This document shows positions 1-8,835 of a stretch of 46,535 bases of DNA, one piece after another. The translations under genes and the position numbers were made by a program. Below the pieces are notes generated by a model. The model saw only the letters and a list, made by a program, of their open reading frames with translations. It did no database searches and was not told the origin of the DNA. How positions within the stretch are numbered: the stretch's first letter is position 1; each line of letters starts with the position of its first letter. This stretch comes from Candidatus Rokuibacteriota bacterium (GTDB taxonomy: Bacteria; Methylomirabilota; Methylomirabilia; Rokubacteriales; CSP1-6): positions 1-46,535 of the forward strand of contig QHTD01000064.1 of NCBI GenBank assembly GCA_003220675.1. The letters are read 5' to 3'.

Positions 1-35
1 CCTCCGGAAACGCGCCCCTGAGCCCGGAGAAAGGC

Positions 36-557
36 CTATCTGGCGAAGTGGTCGCGCGCGAGAGGCGGTCGCACCTCGGCGCCGGAGAAGAGCAGCGTCA
101 CGATGATTTCGACCGACGCGTTGCCGCCGAGTCCCTGGCAGCCGATCGCGGCGCGCGTCGGCTTGCCTCGCTCTCCGAAGAGCTCGACGAGCAGATCGGC
201 CGCCCCGTTGATCACGCGGGGCTGGTCGCTGAAGCCTGGCGCCGAGTTCACGAAGCCCGTCATGTGGACGATCCGCTGCACACGGTCCAGATCGCCGAGG
301 GCGTACTTGACGACCGCGAGCGTCGTGAGGGCCGCGTAACGGGCGGCCTCGTAGCCTTGCGCGACCGTGAGGTCCTTGCCGACCACGCCTGGCAGATAGG
401 GTTGGCCGCCTTTCCTCGGGGTGGTGCCCGACAGGTAGAGGAGGTTCTGCACCGGGTAATGGGAGATGTAGTGAGCGCCCGACGGGTTCGTGCGGTACAG
501 GTCCTCCAGGCTCGACACTTCCAGCTCGAGCCTCTTGAGCGTCTCCTCGACTTTCAT
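36..557 (-). CDS. RidA family protein (YjgF/YER057c/UK114-like)
   Basis: A 173-residue protein with the RidA fold pattern: a central segment on self-association and strand pairing (GYEAARYAAL, then VHMTGFVNSAPGF) and a C-terminal half ending in an IEIIVT-like strand. Classical RidA deaminates reactive enamine/imine intermediates; this protein is longer (about 130 residues is usual) because of an N-terminal extension, so it belongs to a RidA subgroup whose substrate I cannot name. It starts at ATG, one base after the stop of the acyl-CoA dehydrogenase gene, so the two are surely co-transcribed, and the dehydrogenase is first. The pairing suggests clean-up of, or action on, an acyl-CoA pathway intermediate; that is inference. 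Confidence 0.85.
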   Translation of the reverse strand: MKVEETLKRLELEVSSLEDLYRTNPSGAHYISHYPVQNLLYLSGTTPRKGGQPYLPGVVGKDLTVAQGYEAARYAALTTLAVVKYALGDLDRVQRIVHMTGFVNSAPGFSDQPRVINGAADLLVELFGERGKPTRAAIGCQGLGGNASVEIIVTLLFSGAEVRPPLARDHFAR

Positions 558-558
558 G

Positions 559-1722
559 TCAGTAGCTCTTCGGCAGGCCGAGCACGTGCTCCGAGAGATA
601 GTTGAGGACCATCTGCTGGGAGACCGGCGCGATCTTGTAGAGGCGGATCTCGCGCCAGAGCCGCTCGACGTAGAACTCCTTGGCGTACCCGTACCCGCCG
701 TGGGTCTGGAGCGCGACGTCGCACGCCTCGAAGCCCGCGTCCGCCGCGAGGAGCTTCGCCGTGTTCGCCTCGGCGCCGCACGGTCGGCCGTGGTCGAAGA
801 GCCACGCGGCCTTCAGGCACACGAGCTCGGCCGACTCGAGCTTGGCCCACGCGAGCGCCAACGGGTGGGCGACCGCCTGGTTCTGGCCGATCGGCCGGTC
901 GAAGACGACGCGGTCCTTCGCATACTGGACCGCGCGCTCGAGGGCGGCCCGGCCGATCCCGACCGCCTCGATCCCGGTGAAGATGCGCTCGGGGTTGAGC
1001 GAGTCGAGGAGATGGTAGAAGCCGCGGCCCGGCTCGCCCACGACGTTCTCCTGGTCCACCTCGAGCCCGTCGATGAAGATCTCGTTCGAGTCGACCGCCG
1101 CGCGCCCGAGCTTCTCGATCTCGCGCACGGTGATCTTCGACCGATCGAACTCGGTGAAGAAGAGCGTCATCCCGGCGAACGGCTTCGCCGCGTCGCGCGG
1201 CGACGTGCGGGCGAGGAGCAGGATATGGGTCGCCTGGCGTGCGTTCGTGTTCCACACCTTGCGGCCGTTGATGACGTAGCGGTCGTCCTTTCGCTCCGCC
1301 CGCGTCTGGATGCGCGACGTGTCGGTCCCGGCGTTCGGCTCCGTGACGCCGAACGACATGACGATCTCGCCCGTCGCGATCCGCGGCAGGTACTTGCGCT
1401 TGAGCGCCTCGGAGCCGTGCTTGATCACCGGCATCGGCGGGAACAGGTAGAAGTGGATGGGCGAGGCGCCGGAGGTGCCGGCGCCGGAGGCGCAGACCTC
1501 GTGGAGCATGATCGTCGCCTCGGTGACGCCGAGGCCGGAGCCGCCGTACTCCTCCGGGATGATCATCCCGAGCCAGCCCGCCTGGGCGAAGGTCTTGACC
1601 CAGTCCCACGGGTACTCGGCCTTCCTGTCCTTCTCTAGCCAGTAGTCCAGGGAGAAGGAGCGCGCGAGCGTCGCGACTTCCTTCCGGATCAACTCCTGTT
1701 GTTCAGTTAACGCGAAGTCCAT
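559..1722 (-). CDS. Acyl-CoA dehydrogenase
   Basis: A flavin-dependent acyl-CoA dehydrogenase of about 387 residues, the usual size. It has the N-terminal helical domain, the central FAD-binding segment (SFGVTEPNAGTDTSR), and the C-terminal helical domain ending in GGYGY and GEHVLGLP-like sequence (here SEHVLGLPKSY). I place the start at ATG 1722 (MDFALTEQQ) rather than at an ATG nine bases upstream, because a good -10 hexamer (TACAAT, 1735-1730) lies 7 nt before it and would give a leaderless mRNA. The usual catalytic Glu of the MCAD type (in YEGT) is replaced: the aligned stretch is LYKIAPVS. This may be normal for the subfamily. Forms a two-gene operon with the RidA gene. Confidence 0.9.
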   Translation of the reverse strand: MDFALTEQQELIRKEVATLARSFSLDYWLEKDRKAEYPWDWVKTFAQAGWLGMIIPEEYGGSGLGVTEATIMLHEVCASGAGTSGASPIHFYLFPPMPVIKHGSEALKRKYLPRIATGEIVMSFGVTEPNAGTDTSRIQTRAERKDDRYVINGRKVWNTNARQATHILLLARTSPRDAAKPFAGMTLFFTEFDRSKITVREIEKLGRAAVDSNEIFIDGLEVDQENVVGEPGRGFYHLLDSLNPERIFTGIEAVGIGRAALERAVQYAKDRVVFDRPIGQNQAVAHPLALAWAKLESAELVCLKAAWLFDHGRPCGAEANTAKLLAADAGFEACDVALQTHGGYGYAKEFYVERLWREIRLYKIAPVSQQMVLNYLSEHVLGLPKSY

Positions 1723-1729
1723 GGCGCGC

Positions 1730-1735
1730 ATTGTA
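1730..1735 (-). promoter_or_regulatory. Candidate -10 element for the acyl-CoA dehydrogenase operon
   Basis: TACAAT on the minus strand, five of six matches to the sigma-70 consensus, 7 nt before ATG 1722. If used, transcription would begin at or next to the start codon (leaderless). No clear -35 was seen. Confidence 0.4.
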
Positions 1736-1820
1736 GCTCATCCGGCCGGGCGGAGGTGGGTGCGGGTCACCGTACTCCACCCCCACTCGGCCTCACGGCG
1801 ACCAGCAGTGCTATGATGTC

Positions 1821-2582
1821 GTGCCGATGGCAGTCCAGGCGCTGTACGCGCTGCAGAACGGCTTCCTGGGCTTTGAGCGCTCGGGGCTCTTCTACGGCGA
1901 GTTCTCGGGCGAGCGGGTCCAGATCCCCATCGCCTGCTGGCTCATCCGCGCCGCCGACGCGATCGTCCTCTTCGACACCGGCCTCTCACCCCGGGCCGTC
2001 CCCGGCCTCATGCGCAACGACCCGATGGCGCGCTTCACCGAAAACGACCTGCTGGTCAAGCGTCTCGACGCGCTCGGCCTCGAGCCCGACAACGTGGACA
2101 TGGTCGTGATCTCTCACCTGCACTACGACCACGCGGGCGGCGCGCAGCTCTTCCCGAAGTCCGAGCTCGTTGTCCAGAGGGACGAGTACGCCTACGCTCA
2201 CTACCCGGCCTCGTTCTTCGAGAGCTTCTACTACCGCAAGAACTTCGAGCTCCCGGGCTACCGCTGGCGGCTCCTGGACGGCGACAGCGAGCTCGCGCCC
2301 GGCGTGACCGCGCTGCGCACCGACGGCCACACGCCGGGCCACCACTCGCTGCTCGTCGAGCTGCCCGCGACCGGGCCGGTCATCCTCGCCGCCGACGCCT
2401 GTTATTGGCAGGAGCACATCGACAAGGAACGGGTGCCCGGCGTCGTCTGGAACCCGACGCAGGCACTCCACTCGATCAAGAAGCTGAAGACGATCGCCCG
2501 GCTGACGGGCGCCCGCATCTTTCCGGGTCACGACCCGAACTTCTGGGAAACAGTGAGGCAGCCTCCGGACGCGTACCGCTAG
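1821..2582 (+). CDS. MBL-fold hydrolase, N-acyl homoserine lactonase family
   Basis: A 253-residue metallo-beta-lactamase-fold enzyme with all metal ligands visible: H99-x-H101-x-D103-H104 (HLHYDH), H170 in DGHTPGH, D192 in AADACY, and H237 in FPGHD. The overall pattern (CWLIRAAD..LFDTG, then the HxHxDH block and a C-terminal PGHDPNFW) fits the AttM/AiiA-like N-acyl homoserine lactonase family, which hydrolyses lactone rings. Whether the natural substrate is a quorum signal or a catabolic lactone cannot be told. GTG 1821 and in-frame ATG 1827 are both possible starts; a TATGAT hexamer at 1812-1817 sits just upstream and favours ATG 1827. It is a single gene, divergent from the acyl-CoA dehydrogenase operon. 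Confidence 0.85.
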   Translation: MPMAVQALYALQNGFLGFERSGLFYGEFSGERVQIPIACWLIRAADAIVLFDTGLSPRAVPGLMRNDPMARFTENDLLVKRLDALGLEPDNVDMVVISHLHYDHAGGAQLFPKSELVVQRDEYAYAHYPASFFESFYYRKNFELPGYRWRLLDGDSELAPGVTALRTDGHTPGHHSLLVELPATGPVILAADACYWQEHIDKERVPGVVWNPTQALHSIKKLKTIARLTGARIFPGHDPNFWETVRQPPDAYR

Positions 2583-2592
2583 GTCCCCAGCG

Positions 2593-3306
2593 TCATGCCT
2601 TCGCGGAGCGAAGGCGCCGGTCGATCAGGAGCAGGACCACGAGCAGGTAGGTCACGCCGCCCACGAGGCCGCCGATCACGTCACTCAGCCAGTGCACTTT
2701 CAGGTAGATCCGGCTCGCGGCGACGCCGAGCACGAGCAGGCACGCGAGCAGCGTGCCGAGCCAGCGGAGGGCGCGAGAGACGTCGCTCGTCCAGAGCACG
2801 TAGACGACGGCGCCGAAGAAGATCACGGCGCCCAGGGCGTGACCGCTGGGGAAGCCGTAGTCCCCCCCGCGCGGACGGGGACGCGATACGAGCCACTTGG
2901 TCAGGACATCGAGCAGGAAGCCGCCGGCGACGGTCGCGGGCACGAAGCGCGCCAGCGGATGGCCGAGGCGGCGGAGACCGAGCCAGCCGAGCGCGCTCAG
3001 CGCGGCCAGGATCCAGCCGGAGCCGAGGAGCGTGAGCGCGCGCATCGGCGACTCGAGGAGCGGATGGCCGAGGCGGCGGAGACCGAGCCAGCCAAGCGCG
3101 CTCAGCGCGGCCAGGACCCAGCCGGAGCCGAGGAGCGTGAGCGCGCGCATCGGCGACTCGAGGAGCGGATGGCGTGCACCCTGAACGAGCGCCTGCACCG
3201 TATAGTCCAGTGAGAAGATATGCTGCGCGCGGGCGAGCACGGCGAGGGCCAGGAATGAGAGCGCGGAGAGCACGGCGAGCAGCGTCACCGCTCTCGGGAG
3301 TTTCAC
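2593..3306 (-). CDS. Phosphatase PAP2 family membrane protein with internal 35-residue duplication
   Basis: A 237-residue integral membrane phosphatase of the PAP2 superfamily (lipid phosphate or undecaprenyl-pyrophosphate phosphatases). All three signature motifs are intact: K137-x6-R144-P145, PSGH at 153-156 (H156), and S198-R199-x5-H205-x3-D209. Residues 46-80 are repeated almost exactly as 81-115 (one V/I difference); each copy carries one hydrophobic helix (LTLLGSGW.LAALSALGWLGL) and a basic end (LRRLG). The duplication adds one apparent membrane segment before the catalytic motifs, which would invert the N-terminal part unless one copy stays out of the membrane. The start is GTG 3306, with a CATAAT hexamer 8 nt upstream. 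Divergent from the 2OG oxygenase gene across 16 bp. Confidence 0.9.
   Translation of the reverse strand: MKLPRAVTLLAVLSALSFLALAVLARAQHIFSLDYTVQALVQGARHPLLESPMRALTLLGSGWVLAALSALGWLGLRRLGHPLLESPMRALTLLGSGWILAALSALGWLGLRRLGHPLARFVPATVAGGFLLDVLTKWLVSRPRPRGGDYGFPSGHALGAVIFFGAVVYVLWTSDVSRALRWLGTLLACLLVLGVAASRIYLKVHWLSDVIGGLVGGVTYLLVVLLLIDRRLRSAKA
2957..3173. repeat. 105-bp tandem direct repeat inside the PAP2 gene
   Basis: Copy A is 2957-3061 and copy B is 3062-3166, followed by seven bases of a third copy (3167-3173). The period is exactly 105 bp (35 codons), so the reading frame is kept. I count two base differences: one is synonymous, the other changes Val to Ile. The near-identity points to a recent duplication, a strand-slippage product, or an assembly artefact. 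Confidence 0.95.
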
Positions 3307-3313
3307 CGCTCCC

Positions 3314-3320
3314 GATTATG
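3314..3320. promoter_or_regulatory. Candidate shared -10 region between divergent PAP2 and 2OG oxygenase genes
   Basis: The 16-bp gap between the divergent starts holds a single AT-rich island, GATTATG. On the minus strand it reads CATAAT (five of six consensus), 8 nt from the PAP2 GTG; on the plus strand it reads GATTAT close to the oxygenase ATG. This could be a two-way promoter giving leaderless or near-leaderless mRNAs. No -35 elements were recognised. Confidence 0.35.
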
Positions 3321-3322
3321 GC

Positions 3323-4042
3323 ATGAGTGTCGCCATGGACTTCAAGGCCCGGCTCGCGGCGCTCGACTGGCCGGCGATCGAGCAGTCGCTCTGGGAGCTC
3401 GGCTACGCGAAGACGCCGCCGGTGCTCACACCCGCCGAGTGCACCGAGCTGATCGCGCTCTACGCCGACGACCGCCGCTTCAGGAGCCGCGTGGAGATGG
3501 CACGTTACAAGTTCGGCGTGGGCGACTACCAGTACTTCGACGCGCCGCTGCCGCCGCTCGTCGAGGCGCTGCGCGTCCATGCCTACCCGCCCCTGGCGGC
3601 GATCGCAAACCGGTGGGAGGCCGCGCTGGGAACGGCGACGCGCCACCCGCCCGATCTTCCATCGCTCCTCGCCCTCTGCCGCCGCCGCGGCCAGACCAAG
3701 CCGACCCCGCTCCTCCTCCACTACGAGGCAGGCGGCTACAACTGTCTCCACCAGGACCTCTACGGCGACGTCGTCTTCCCCCTGCAGCTCACCGGCTTCC
3801 TCTCCCGCCGGGGTGTGGACTACACGGGCGGTGAGTTCTTGCTGGTCGAGGCGCGACCGCGCGCCCAGTCACGCGGCGAAGCCGTGGCGACCGAACAGGG
3901 CGAGATCGTCATTTTTACGACGCGCTACCGACCCGCGCGAGGCACGCGCGGCTACTACCGCGCCGTGATGCGCCACGGCGTGAGCCGCGTCCGCTCCGGC
4001 TCGCGCTACACCCTCGGCGTCATCTTCCACGACGCACAGTGA
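3323..4042 (+). CDS. 2-oxoglutarate/Fe(II) oxygenase
   Basis: A 239-residue protein with the double-stranded beta-helix motif of Fe(II)/2-oxoglutarate dioxygenases: H143-x-D145 (HQD, in CLHQDLYG), distal H218 (MRHGVSRV), and R228 (SRYTLGVIF) placed to bind the 2-oxoglutarate carboxylate. The stretch YTGGEFLLVE is typical of prolyl-4-hydroxylase-like members. The N-terminal 30 residues (DWPAIEQSLWELGYAK) match the family that modifies a protein or small molecule of unknown identity. ATG 3323 is taken as the start; ATG 3335 in the same frame is an alternative. It is a single gene that converges on the next metallo-hydrolase gene with a 33-bp gap. Confidence 0.85.
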   Translation: MSVAMDFKARLAALDWPAIEQSLWELGYAKTPPVLTPAECTELIALYADDRRFRSRVEMARYKFGVGDYQYFDAPLPPLVEALRVHAYPPLAAIANRWEAALGTATRHPPDLPSLLALCRRRGQTKPTPLLLHYEAGGYNCLHQDLYGDVVFPLQLTGFLSRRGVDYTGGEFLLVEARPRAQSRGEAVATEQGEIVIFTTRYRPARGTRGYYRAVMRHGVSRVRSGSRYTLGVIFHDAQ

Positions 4043-4075
4043 TGGCTTCGGGTGATCCTCCCGTCGGACTCGCGC

Positions 4076-4807
4076 TCAGACCACGAACTCCCGGCCGTCC
4101 TCCGCCGCCTCGACACCGAGCTCGTCGAGGCGCCCCAGCACATCGTCGCTCATGTGGGTCACGACGAGCCGGCGGCAGTCGAGCCGCGCGCGGTTCGCGA
4201 GCAGCGTCTGCGCGTCGAGGTGGAACTTGACGCGCTTGTCGACGAAGAGCGCCTCCGCGATGAACAGGTCGGCCGCGCGTGCCGCGTCGAGCAGGACCTC
4301 GGTCCACTCGGTGTCCCCCGAGTAGGCGATCACCTTGCCGTCGCACGCCAGGCGCAGCGCAAACGACGGCGCCCCGCTGGCGTGCACCACGGGGAACGGC
4401 GTCACGGTAAACGGCCCGAGTCCCTGCGGCAGCCGGTCGGCCAGCTCGACGAAACGCGTGACGAATCGGCGCTCGACCGCCGTCGAGCCGGGGAACAGCA
4501 CCTCCATCGTCGCGCGGACCCGCGCCTCGACGCCCGGTGGGCCGGCCACGGTGAGCGGCCGTGTGCGCCGCTTGAATTGAGCGTCGAGGATCAGGAAGGG
4601 CACGCCACCGAAGTGATCACCGTGCAGGTGCGAGAGGACGACGGCGTCGATCGCCTGCGGGTCCACGCCGAAGCGGCGCATCGCGACGAGCGAGGAGGCG
4701 CCGCAGTCGAGCAGCACCTGCGCACCGGCCGCCTGGACGTGGATGCACGTCTGGAACCGCCCGCCGCTGCCGAACGCATCGCCCGATCCGAGAAACCGGA
4801 CCCTCAC
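4076..4807 (-). CDS. MBL-fold metallo-hydrolase, RNase Z-like
   Basis: About 243 residues. The N-terminus VRFLGSGDAFGSGGRFQT and the HLHGDHFGG motif are typical of the ribonuclease Z/ElaC-like branch of the metallo-beta-lactamase superfamily. A second metal-binding Asp lies in YSGDTEWT and a late His in VVTHMSDD. It lacks the long exosite expected of a true tRNase Z, so a small-molecule or phosphodiester substrate is likelier. I favour GTG 4807 because GGAGG lies 6 nt upstream; GTG 4828 in the same frame would add seven residues (PERRAGV region). Divergent from the MmgE/PrpD gene. Confidence 0.85.
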   Translation of the reverse strand: MRVRFLGSGDAFGSGGRFQTCIHVQAAGAQVLLDCGASSLVAMRRFGVDPQAIDAVVLSHLHGDHFGGVPFLILDAQFKRRTRPLTVAGPPGVEARVRATMEVLFPGSTAVERRFVTRFVELADRLPQGLGPFTVTPFPVVHASGAPSFALRLACDGKVIAYSGDTEWTEVLLDAARAADLFIAEALFVDKRVKFHLDAQTLLANRARLDCRRLVVTHMSDDVLGRLDELGVEAAEDGREFVV

Positions 4808-4831
4808 ACCCGCCCTCCGCTCTGGCACTCA

Positions 4832-4840
4832 TGATATCGT
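4832..4840. promoter_or_regulatory. Candidate bidirectional -10 region between MBL hydrolase and MmgE/PrpD genes
   Basis: The short divergent gap contains TGATATCGT, with the palindrome GATATC. The minus strand reads TATCAT (five of six consensus) ahead of the hydrolase; the plus strand reads TATCGT six nt before GTG 4847, a leaderless arrangement. The two -10 boxes would overlap. Confidence 0.4.
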
Positions 4841-4846
4841 GCCCCT

Positions 4847-6211
4847 GTGAGCCTCACGGCCCGGCTCGCGGAGTTCGCCGTCAAGACCGCGCTCGAGGAC
4901 TGCCCGCCCGAAGCGCTCGCCCGCGTGCGTCTGGCCGCGCTCGATACGCTCGGCGTGATGCTCGCCGGCGCGGGCGAGCCCGCCGCGCGCGCCGTCCGCG
5001 CGGTCGCGCGCGCCGAGGGCGGCACGCCCCTGGCGACCGTCGTGGGCACCCGGTTCGTGACCTCCCCCGGGTGGGCCGCGCTCGCCAACGGCACGGCCGG
5101 GCACGCGCACGACTTCGACGACACGAACTTCGCGCTGATGGGGCATCCGAGCGTGCCTCTCCTGGCGGCCGCCCTCGCGGCGGGAGAGGCCGAGACGGCC
5201 GACGGGCGCGCCGTGACGCTCGCCTACATCGTCGGCTTCGAGGTCGGCGCGACTCTCGGCGCCGCGCTCAATCCCGAGCACTACACTCGCGGCTGGCACG
5301 CGACGTCCACGATCGGTACCCTCGGCTGCGCCGCGGCGGCGGCGCGGCTCCTGCGGCTCGACGTGATCCAGACGCGCCACGCCCTCGCGATCGCCGCCAC
5401 GCACGCGTCGGGGCTCAAGGAGAACTTCGGCTCGATGACCAAGCCCTATCATGCGGGGCACGCGGCGCGGAACGGGATCCTCGCCGCGCAGCTCGCCCGC
5501 GAGGGGCTGACCGCATCCGAGTCGGCGCTTGAGGGCAAGCAGGGGTACGTCGCCGCGTTCGGAGGCGCCCGGCGGCTCGAGCCGGCGCTGGACGGGCTCG
5601 GCCGCGCCTGGCAGCTCCTCGCCTCGGGCATCGCGGTCAAGCCCTATCCGTCGTGCGCCCTCACCCACTCGGCGATCGACTCGCTCCTCGACCTGCGCGC
5701 CGCTCACGGGCTGACGCCGCGCGATGTGACAGCTGTTGAAGTCGCCGTGAACCGCGTCGTTCCCGACGTCCTTGCTCACACGCGGCCGACGACGGCGCTC
5801 GAGCGGAAGTTCTCGATGCAGTTCTGCGCCGCGGCGGCGCTCGCCGAGGGACGCGTGGACCTTCGCTCGTTCGAGGACGGCGAGGTCCGGAACCACGCCG
5901 TGCGCGACCTCATGGAGCGCATCACAGTGGTCGTAGACCCGGCGCTCCCGGACGAGCTCGCGCAGCACGCGTGGAGCCGCGTCACCGTGCGGGTGCGGGA
6001 CGGGCGCACGCTCACGGCCGGGCCGCGCGGCGCGCGCGGGCATCCGGACACGCCCCTCGACCCCGACGCGCTCCGCGCCAAGTTCCGCGCGTGCGCGACG
6101 CTCGTCCTGCCACGCGACGAGGCCGAGGGAGTCGCCGAGCAGCTCGCGCACCTCGAGGACATCCCCGACATTCGCGCCCTCACCTCGCGCCTCGCGGGCG
6201 ACCTGGACTGA
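4847..6211 (+). CDS. MmgE/PrpD family protein
   Basis: A 454-residue member of the MmgE/PrpD family (2-methylcitrate dehydratase, cis-aconitate decarboxylase and relatives). Visible family features are the N-terminal helical segment (LARVRLAALDTLGVMLAGAG), GTAGHAHDFDDTN (the conserved DDT region), the HATSTIGTLG block, and AVKPYPSCALTHSAID in the C-terminal half. Such enzymes hydrate, dehydrate or decarboxylate tricarboxylic acids; many environmental paralogs have unknown substrates. It starts at GTG with a TATCGT hexamer 6 nt upstream. It shares its strand with the CoA-transferase and MFS genes downstream but is separated from them by a hairpin-rich 141-bp gap. Confidence 0.88.
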   Translation: MSLTARLAEFAVKTALEDCPPEALARVRLAALDTLGVMLAGAGEPAARAVRAVARAEGGTPLATVVGTRFVTSPGWAALANGTAGHAHDFDDTNFALMGHPSVPLLAAALAAGEAETADGRAVTLAYIVGFEVGATLGAALNPEHYTRGWHATSTIGTLGCAAAAARLLRLDVIQTRHALAIAATHASGLKENFGSMTKPYHAGHAARNGILAAQLAREGLTASESALEGKQGYVAAFGGARRLEPALDGLGRAWQLLASGIAVKPYPSCALTHSAIDSLLDLRAAHGLTPRDVTAVEVAVNRVVPDVLAHTRPTTALERKFSMQFCAAAALAEGRVDLRSFEDGEVRNHAVRDLMERITVVVDPALPDELAQHAWSRVTVRVRDGRTLTAGPRGARGHPDTPLDPDALRAKFRACATLVLPRDEAEGVAEQLAHLEDIPDIRALTSRLAGDLD

Positions 6212-6216
6212 TCGAC

Positions 6217-6246
6217 ATCGGGGGGAGCGGCGTCGCTCCCCCCGAT
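6217..6246 (+). terminator. 13-bp perfect hairpin after the MmgE/PrpD gene
   Basis: Left arm 6217-6229 and right arm 6234-6246 are exact reverse complements around the loop GCGT. The stem contains a run of six G:C pairs. There is no T-tract after it, so it may be a non-classical terminator, an mRNA-stabilising hairpin or an extragenic palindrome. It is the first of three hairpins in this gap. Confidence 0.5.
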
Positions 6247-6290
6247 ACCCCCCATCGGTCGCCCGCGGCGGCCGCGCTGGGGGACCGGTT

Positions 6291-6337
6291 GCGCGGGCAA
6301 AGCCCGCGCTCGAACCGCAGGAGTCCGAACACTCCTG
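6291..6337 (+). repeat. Two further hairpins ahead of the CoA-transferase ribosome binding site
   Basis: An 8-bp perfect stem (6291-6298 with 6302-6309, loop AAA) is followed by a 7-bp perfect stem (6318-6324 with 6331-6337, loop CCGAAC). The ribosome binding site GAGGAG (6341-6346) follows, 6 nt before ATG 6353. The second stem also contains AGGAG, so it could mask a competing binding site. Confidence 0.5.
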
Positions 6338-6352
6338 ACTGAGGAGACTCGC

Positions 6353-7546
6353 ATGGGCGTGCTCGACGGAATCAAGATTCTCGAGCTGGCGCGAGTGCCG
6401 CCGGCGGAGTTCCCCGGGATGCTGCTGGCTGACATGGGGGCGGACGTCCTGAAGATCGAGACCCCCGAGCCCGGGCGGCAGATGGACGAGGACTGGGTCC
6501 GCCGGACGATCCACACGTTCACGAACCGCAACAAGCGCTCGATGACGCTGAACATGAAATCCGGCGACGGGCAGGAGATCTTCAAGAGGCTCGCGGCGAG
6601 CGCCGACGTGGTCGTCGAAGGCTTCCGCCCGGGCGTCATGAAGCGGCTCGGCGCCGACTATGAGACGATCGGCCACCTGAACCCGCGCGTCGTCTACTGC
6701 TCGCTCTCGGGCTTCGGCCAGGATGGCCCGTACCGGGACTACCCCGCCCACGACATGAACTACCTCTCGCTCGCCGGCGTCCTCGGCCTGATCGGCGAGC
6801 CTGGCCGCAAGCCCGTCATCCCGCTGAACCTCGTCGCCGACTATGCCGGCGCCGGAATGCACGGCGCTCTCGGCATCGTCCTCGCGCTCTATGCGCGAGA
6901 GCGAACCGGGCGCGGCCAGCACGTGGACGTCGCCTACCTCGACACGTCGGTCTCGCTCCTCGCCGCGACGCCCAACATGCGCTTCTTCTTCAGCGACGGC
7001 CTGGCGCCGCGGCGCGGCGAAGGGTTCCTCGGGGGGTCCTACCCCTACTACGCGATCTACGAGACCCGCGACGGCAAGCTCCTCACGATCGGCTGCACCG
7101 AGCCGTGGCTCTGGGAGAACTTCTGCAAGGCGATCGGCCGCCCGGAGCTCGCGCGGTTCGCGCGCAAGCCCGACCAGTTCGTGCGCGCCGCCAACGCCGA
7201 GGAGGAGGCGGCGCGGCGCGAGATCGAGGCGATCATCCGGACGCGCGACCGCGACGAGTGGTTCGCCCTCCTCACGAAGGCCGACGTGTGCGTGGGCAAG
7301 GTGTACGAGGTCGAGGAGATGGTGCGGGACCCGCAGCTCAACCACCGGCGGATGATCGTGGACGTCGAGCACCCGAAGCACGGGCGCGTCCGCCAGGTCG
7401 GCGTCGCCATCAAGCTCTCCGACACGCCTGGCGCGATCCGGAGCGCCGCGCCCCTGCCCTCCGAGCACACCGAGAACGTCCTGAAGGACCTCGGGCTTTC
7501 CGCCGCCGACATCGGGCGGCTCCGCGAGAAGGGCGTCATCGAGTAG
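6353..7546 (+). CDS. CaiB/BaiF family CoA-transferase
   Basis: A 397-residue class III CoA-transferase. The N-terminus (LDGIKILELARV, then LLADMGADVLKIETPEPG) is the family signature, and the acceptor Asp is expected around residue 160-170 (NLVADYAGAG, with the Asp in VADYAG). These enzymes move CoA between an acyl-CoA and a free carboxylate, forming the CoA-thioester of a dicarboxylate or aromatic acid. GAGGAG lies 6 nt before ATG 6353. Ten bases separate it from the MFS transporter gene, suggesting uptake and activation of one substrate; the MmgE/PrpD enzyme upstream could act on the same acid. The substrate is unknown. Confidence 0.9.
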   Translation: MGVLDGIKILELARVPPAEFPGMLLADMGADVLKIETPEPGRQMDEDWVRRTIHTFTNRNKRSMTLNMKSGDGQEIFKRLAASADVVVEGFRPGVMKRLGADYETIGHLNPRVVYCSLSGFGQDGPYRDYPAHDMNYLSLAGVLGLIGEPGRKPVIPLNLVADYAGAGMHGALGIVLALYARERTGRGQHVDVAYLDTSVSLLAATPNMRFFFSDGLAPRRGEGFLGGSYPYYAIYETRDGKLLTIGCTEPWLWENFCKAIGRPELARFARKPDQFVRAANAEEEAARREIEAIIRTRDRDEWFALLTKADVCVGKVYEVEEMVRDPQLNHRRMIVDVEHPKHGRVRQVGVAIKLSDTPGAIRSAAPLPSEHTENVLKDLGLSAADIGRLREKGVIE

Positions 7547-7555
7547 CGCACACGC

Positions 7556-8764
<1,209 letters not shown>

Positions 8765-8805
8765 TGGCCTCGCGCGGACAGGGACCTAGGAGCGCTGGGG
8801 GGGGT

Positions 8806-8830
8806 TGGGGGGCCATGTCGGGGCCCCCCA
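8806..8830. terminator. Hairpin between convergent MFS and patatin genes
   Basis: A 9-bp stem (8806-8814 with 8822-8830) around a 7-nt loop, with six consecutive G:C pairs. On the plus strand it is followed by TTT. It lies between convergent stops, so it may serve both directions. Confidence 0.6.
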
Positions 8831-8835
8831 TTTCC

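Noticed and set aside
4847-4900. A divergent long UTR or riboswitch near MmgE/PrpD
   Set aside because: The gap is too short for any folded RNA element and the leaderless reading is simpler.
4829-7468. 879-codon open frame antisense to the MmgE/PrpD and CoA-transferase genes
   Set aside because: Arg/Ala/Glu-rich shadow of two genes with clear family signatures on the other strand; typical of GC-rich DNA with few stops.
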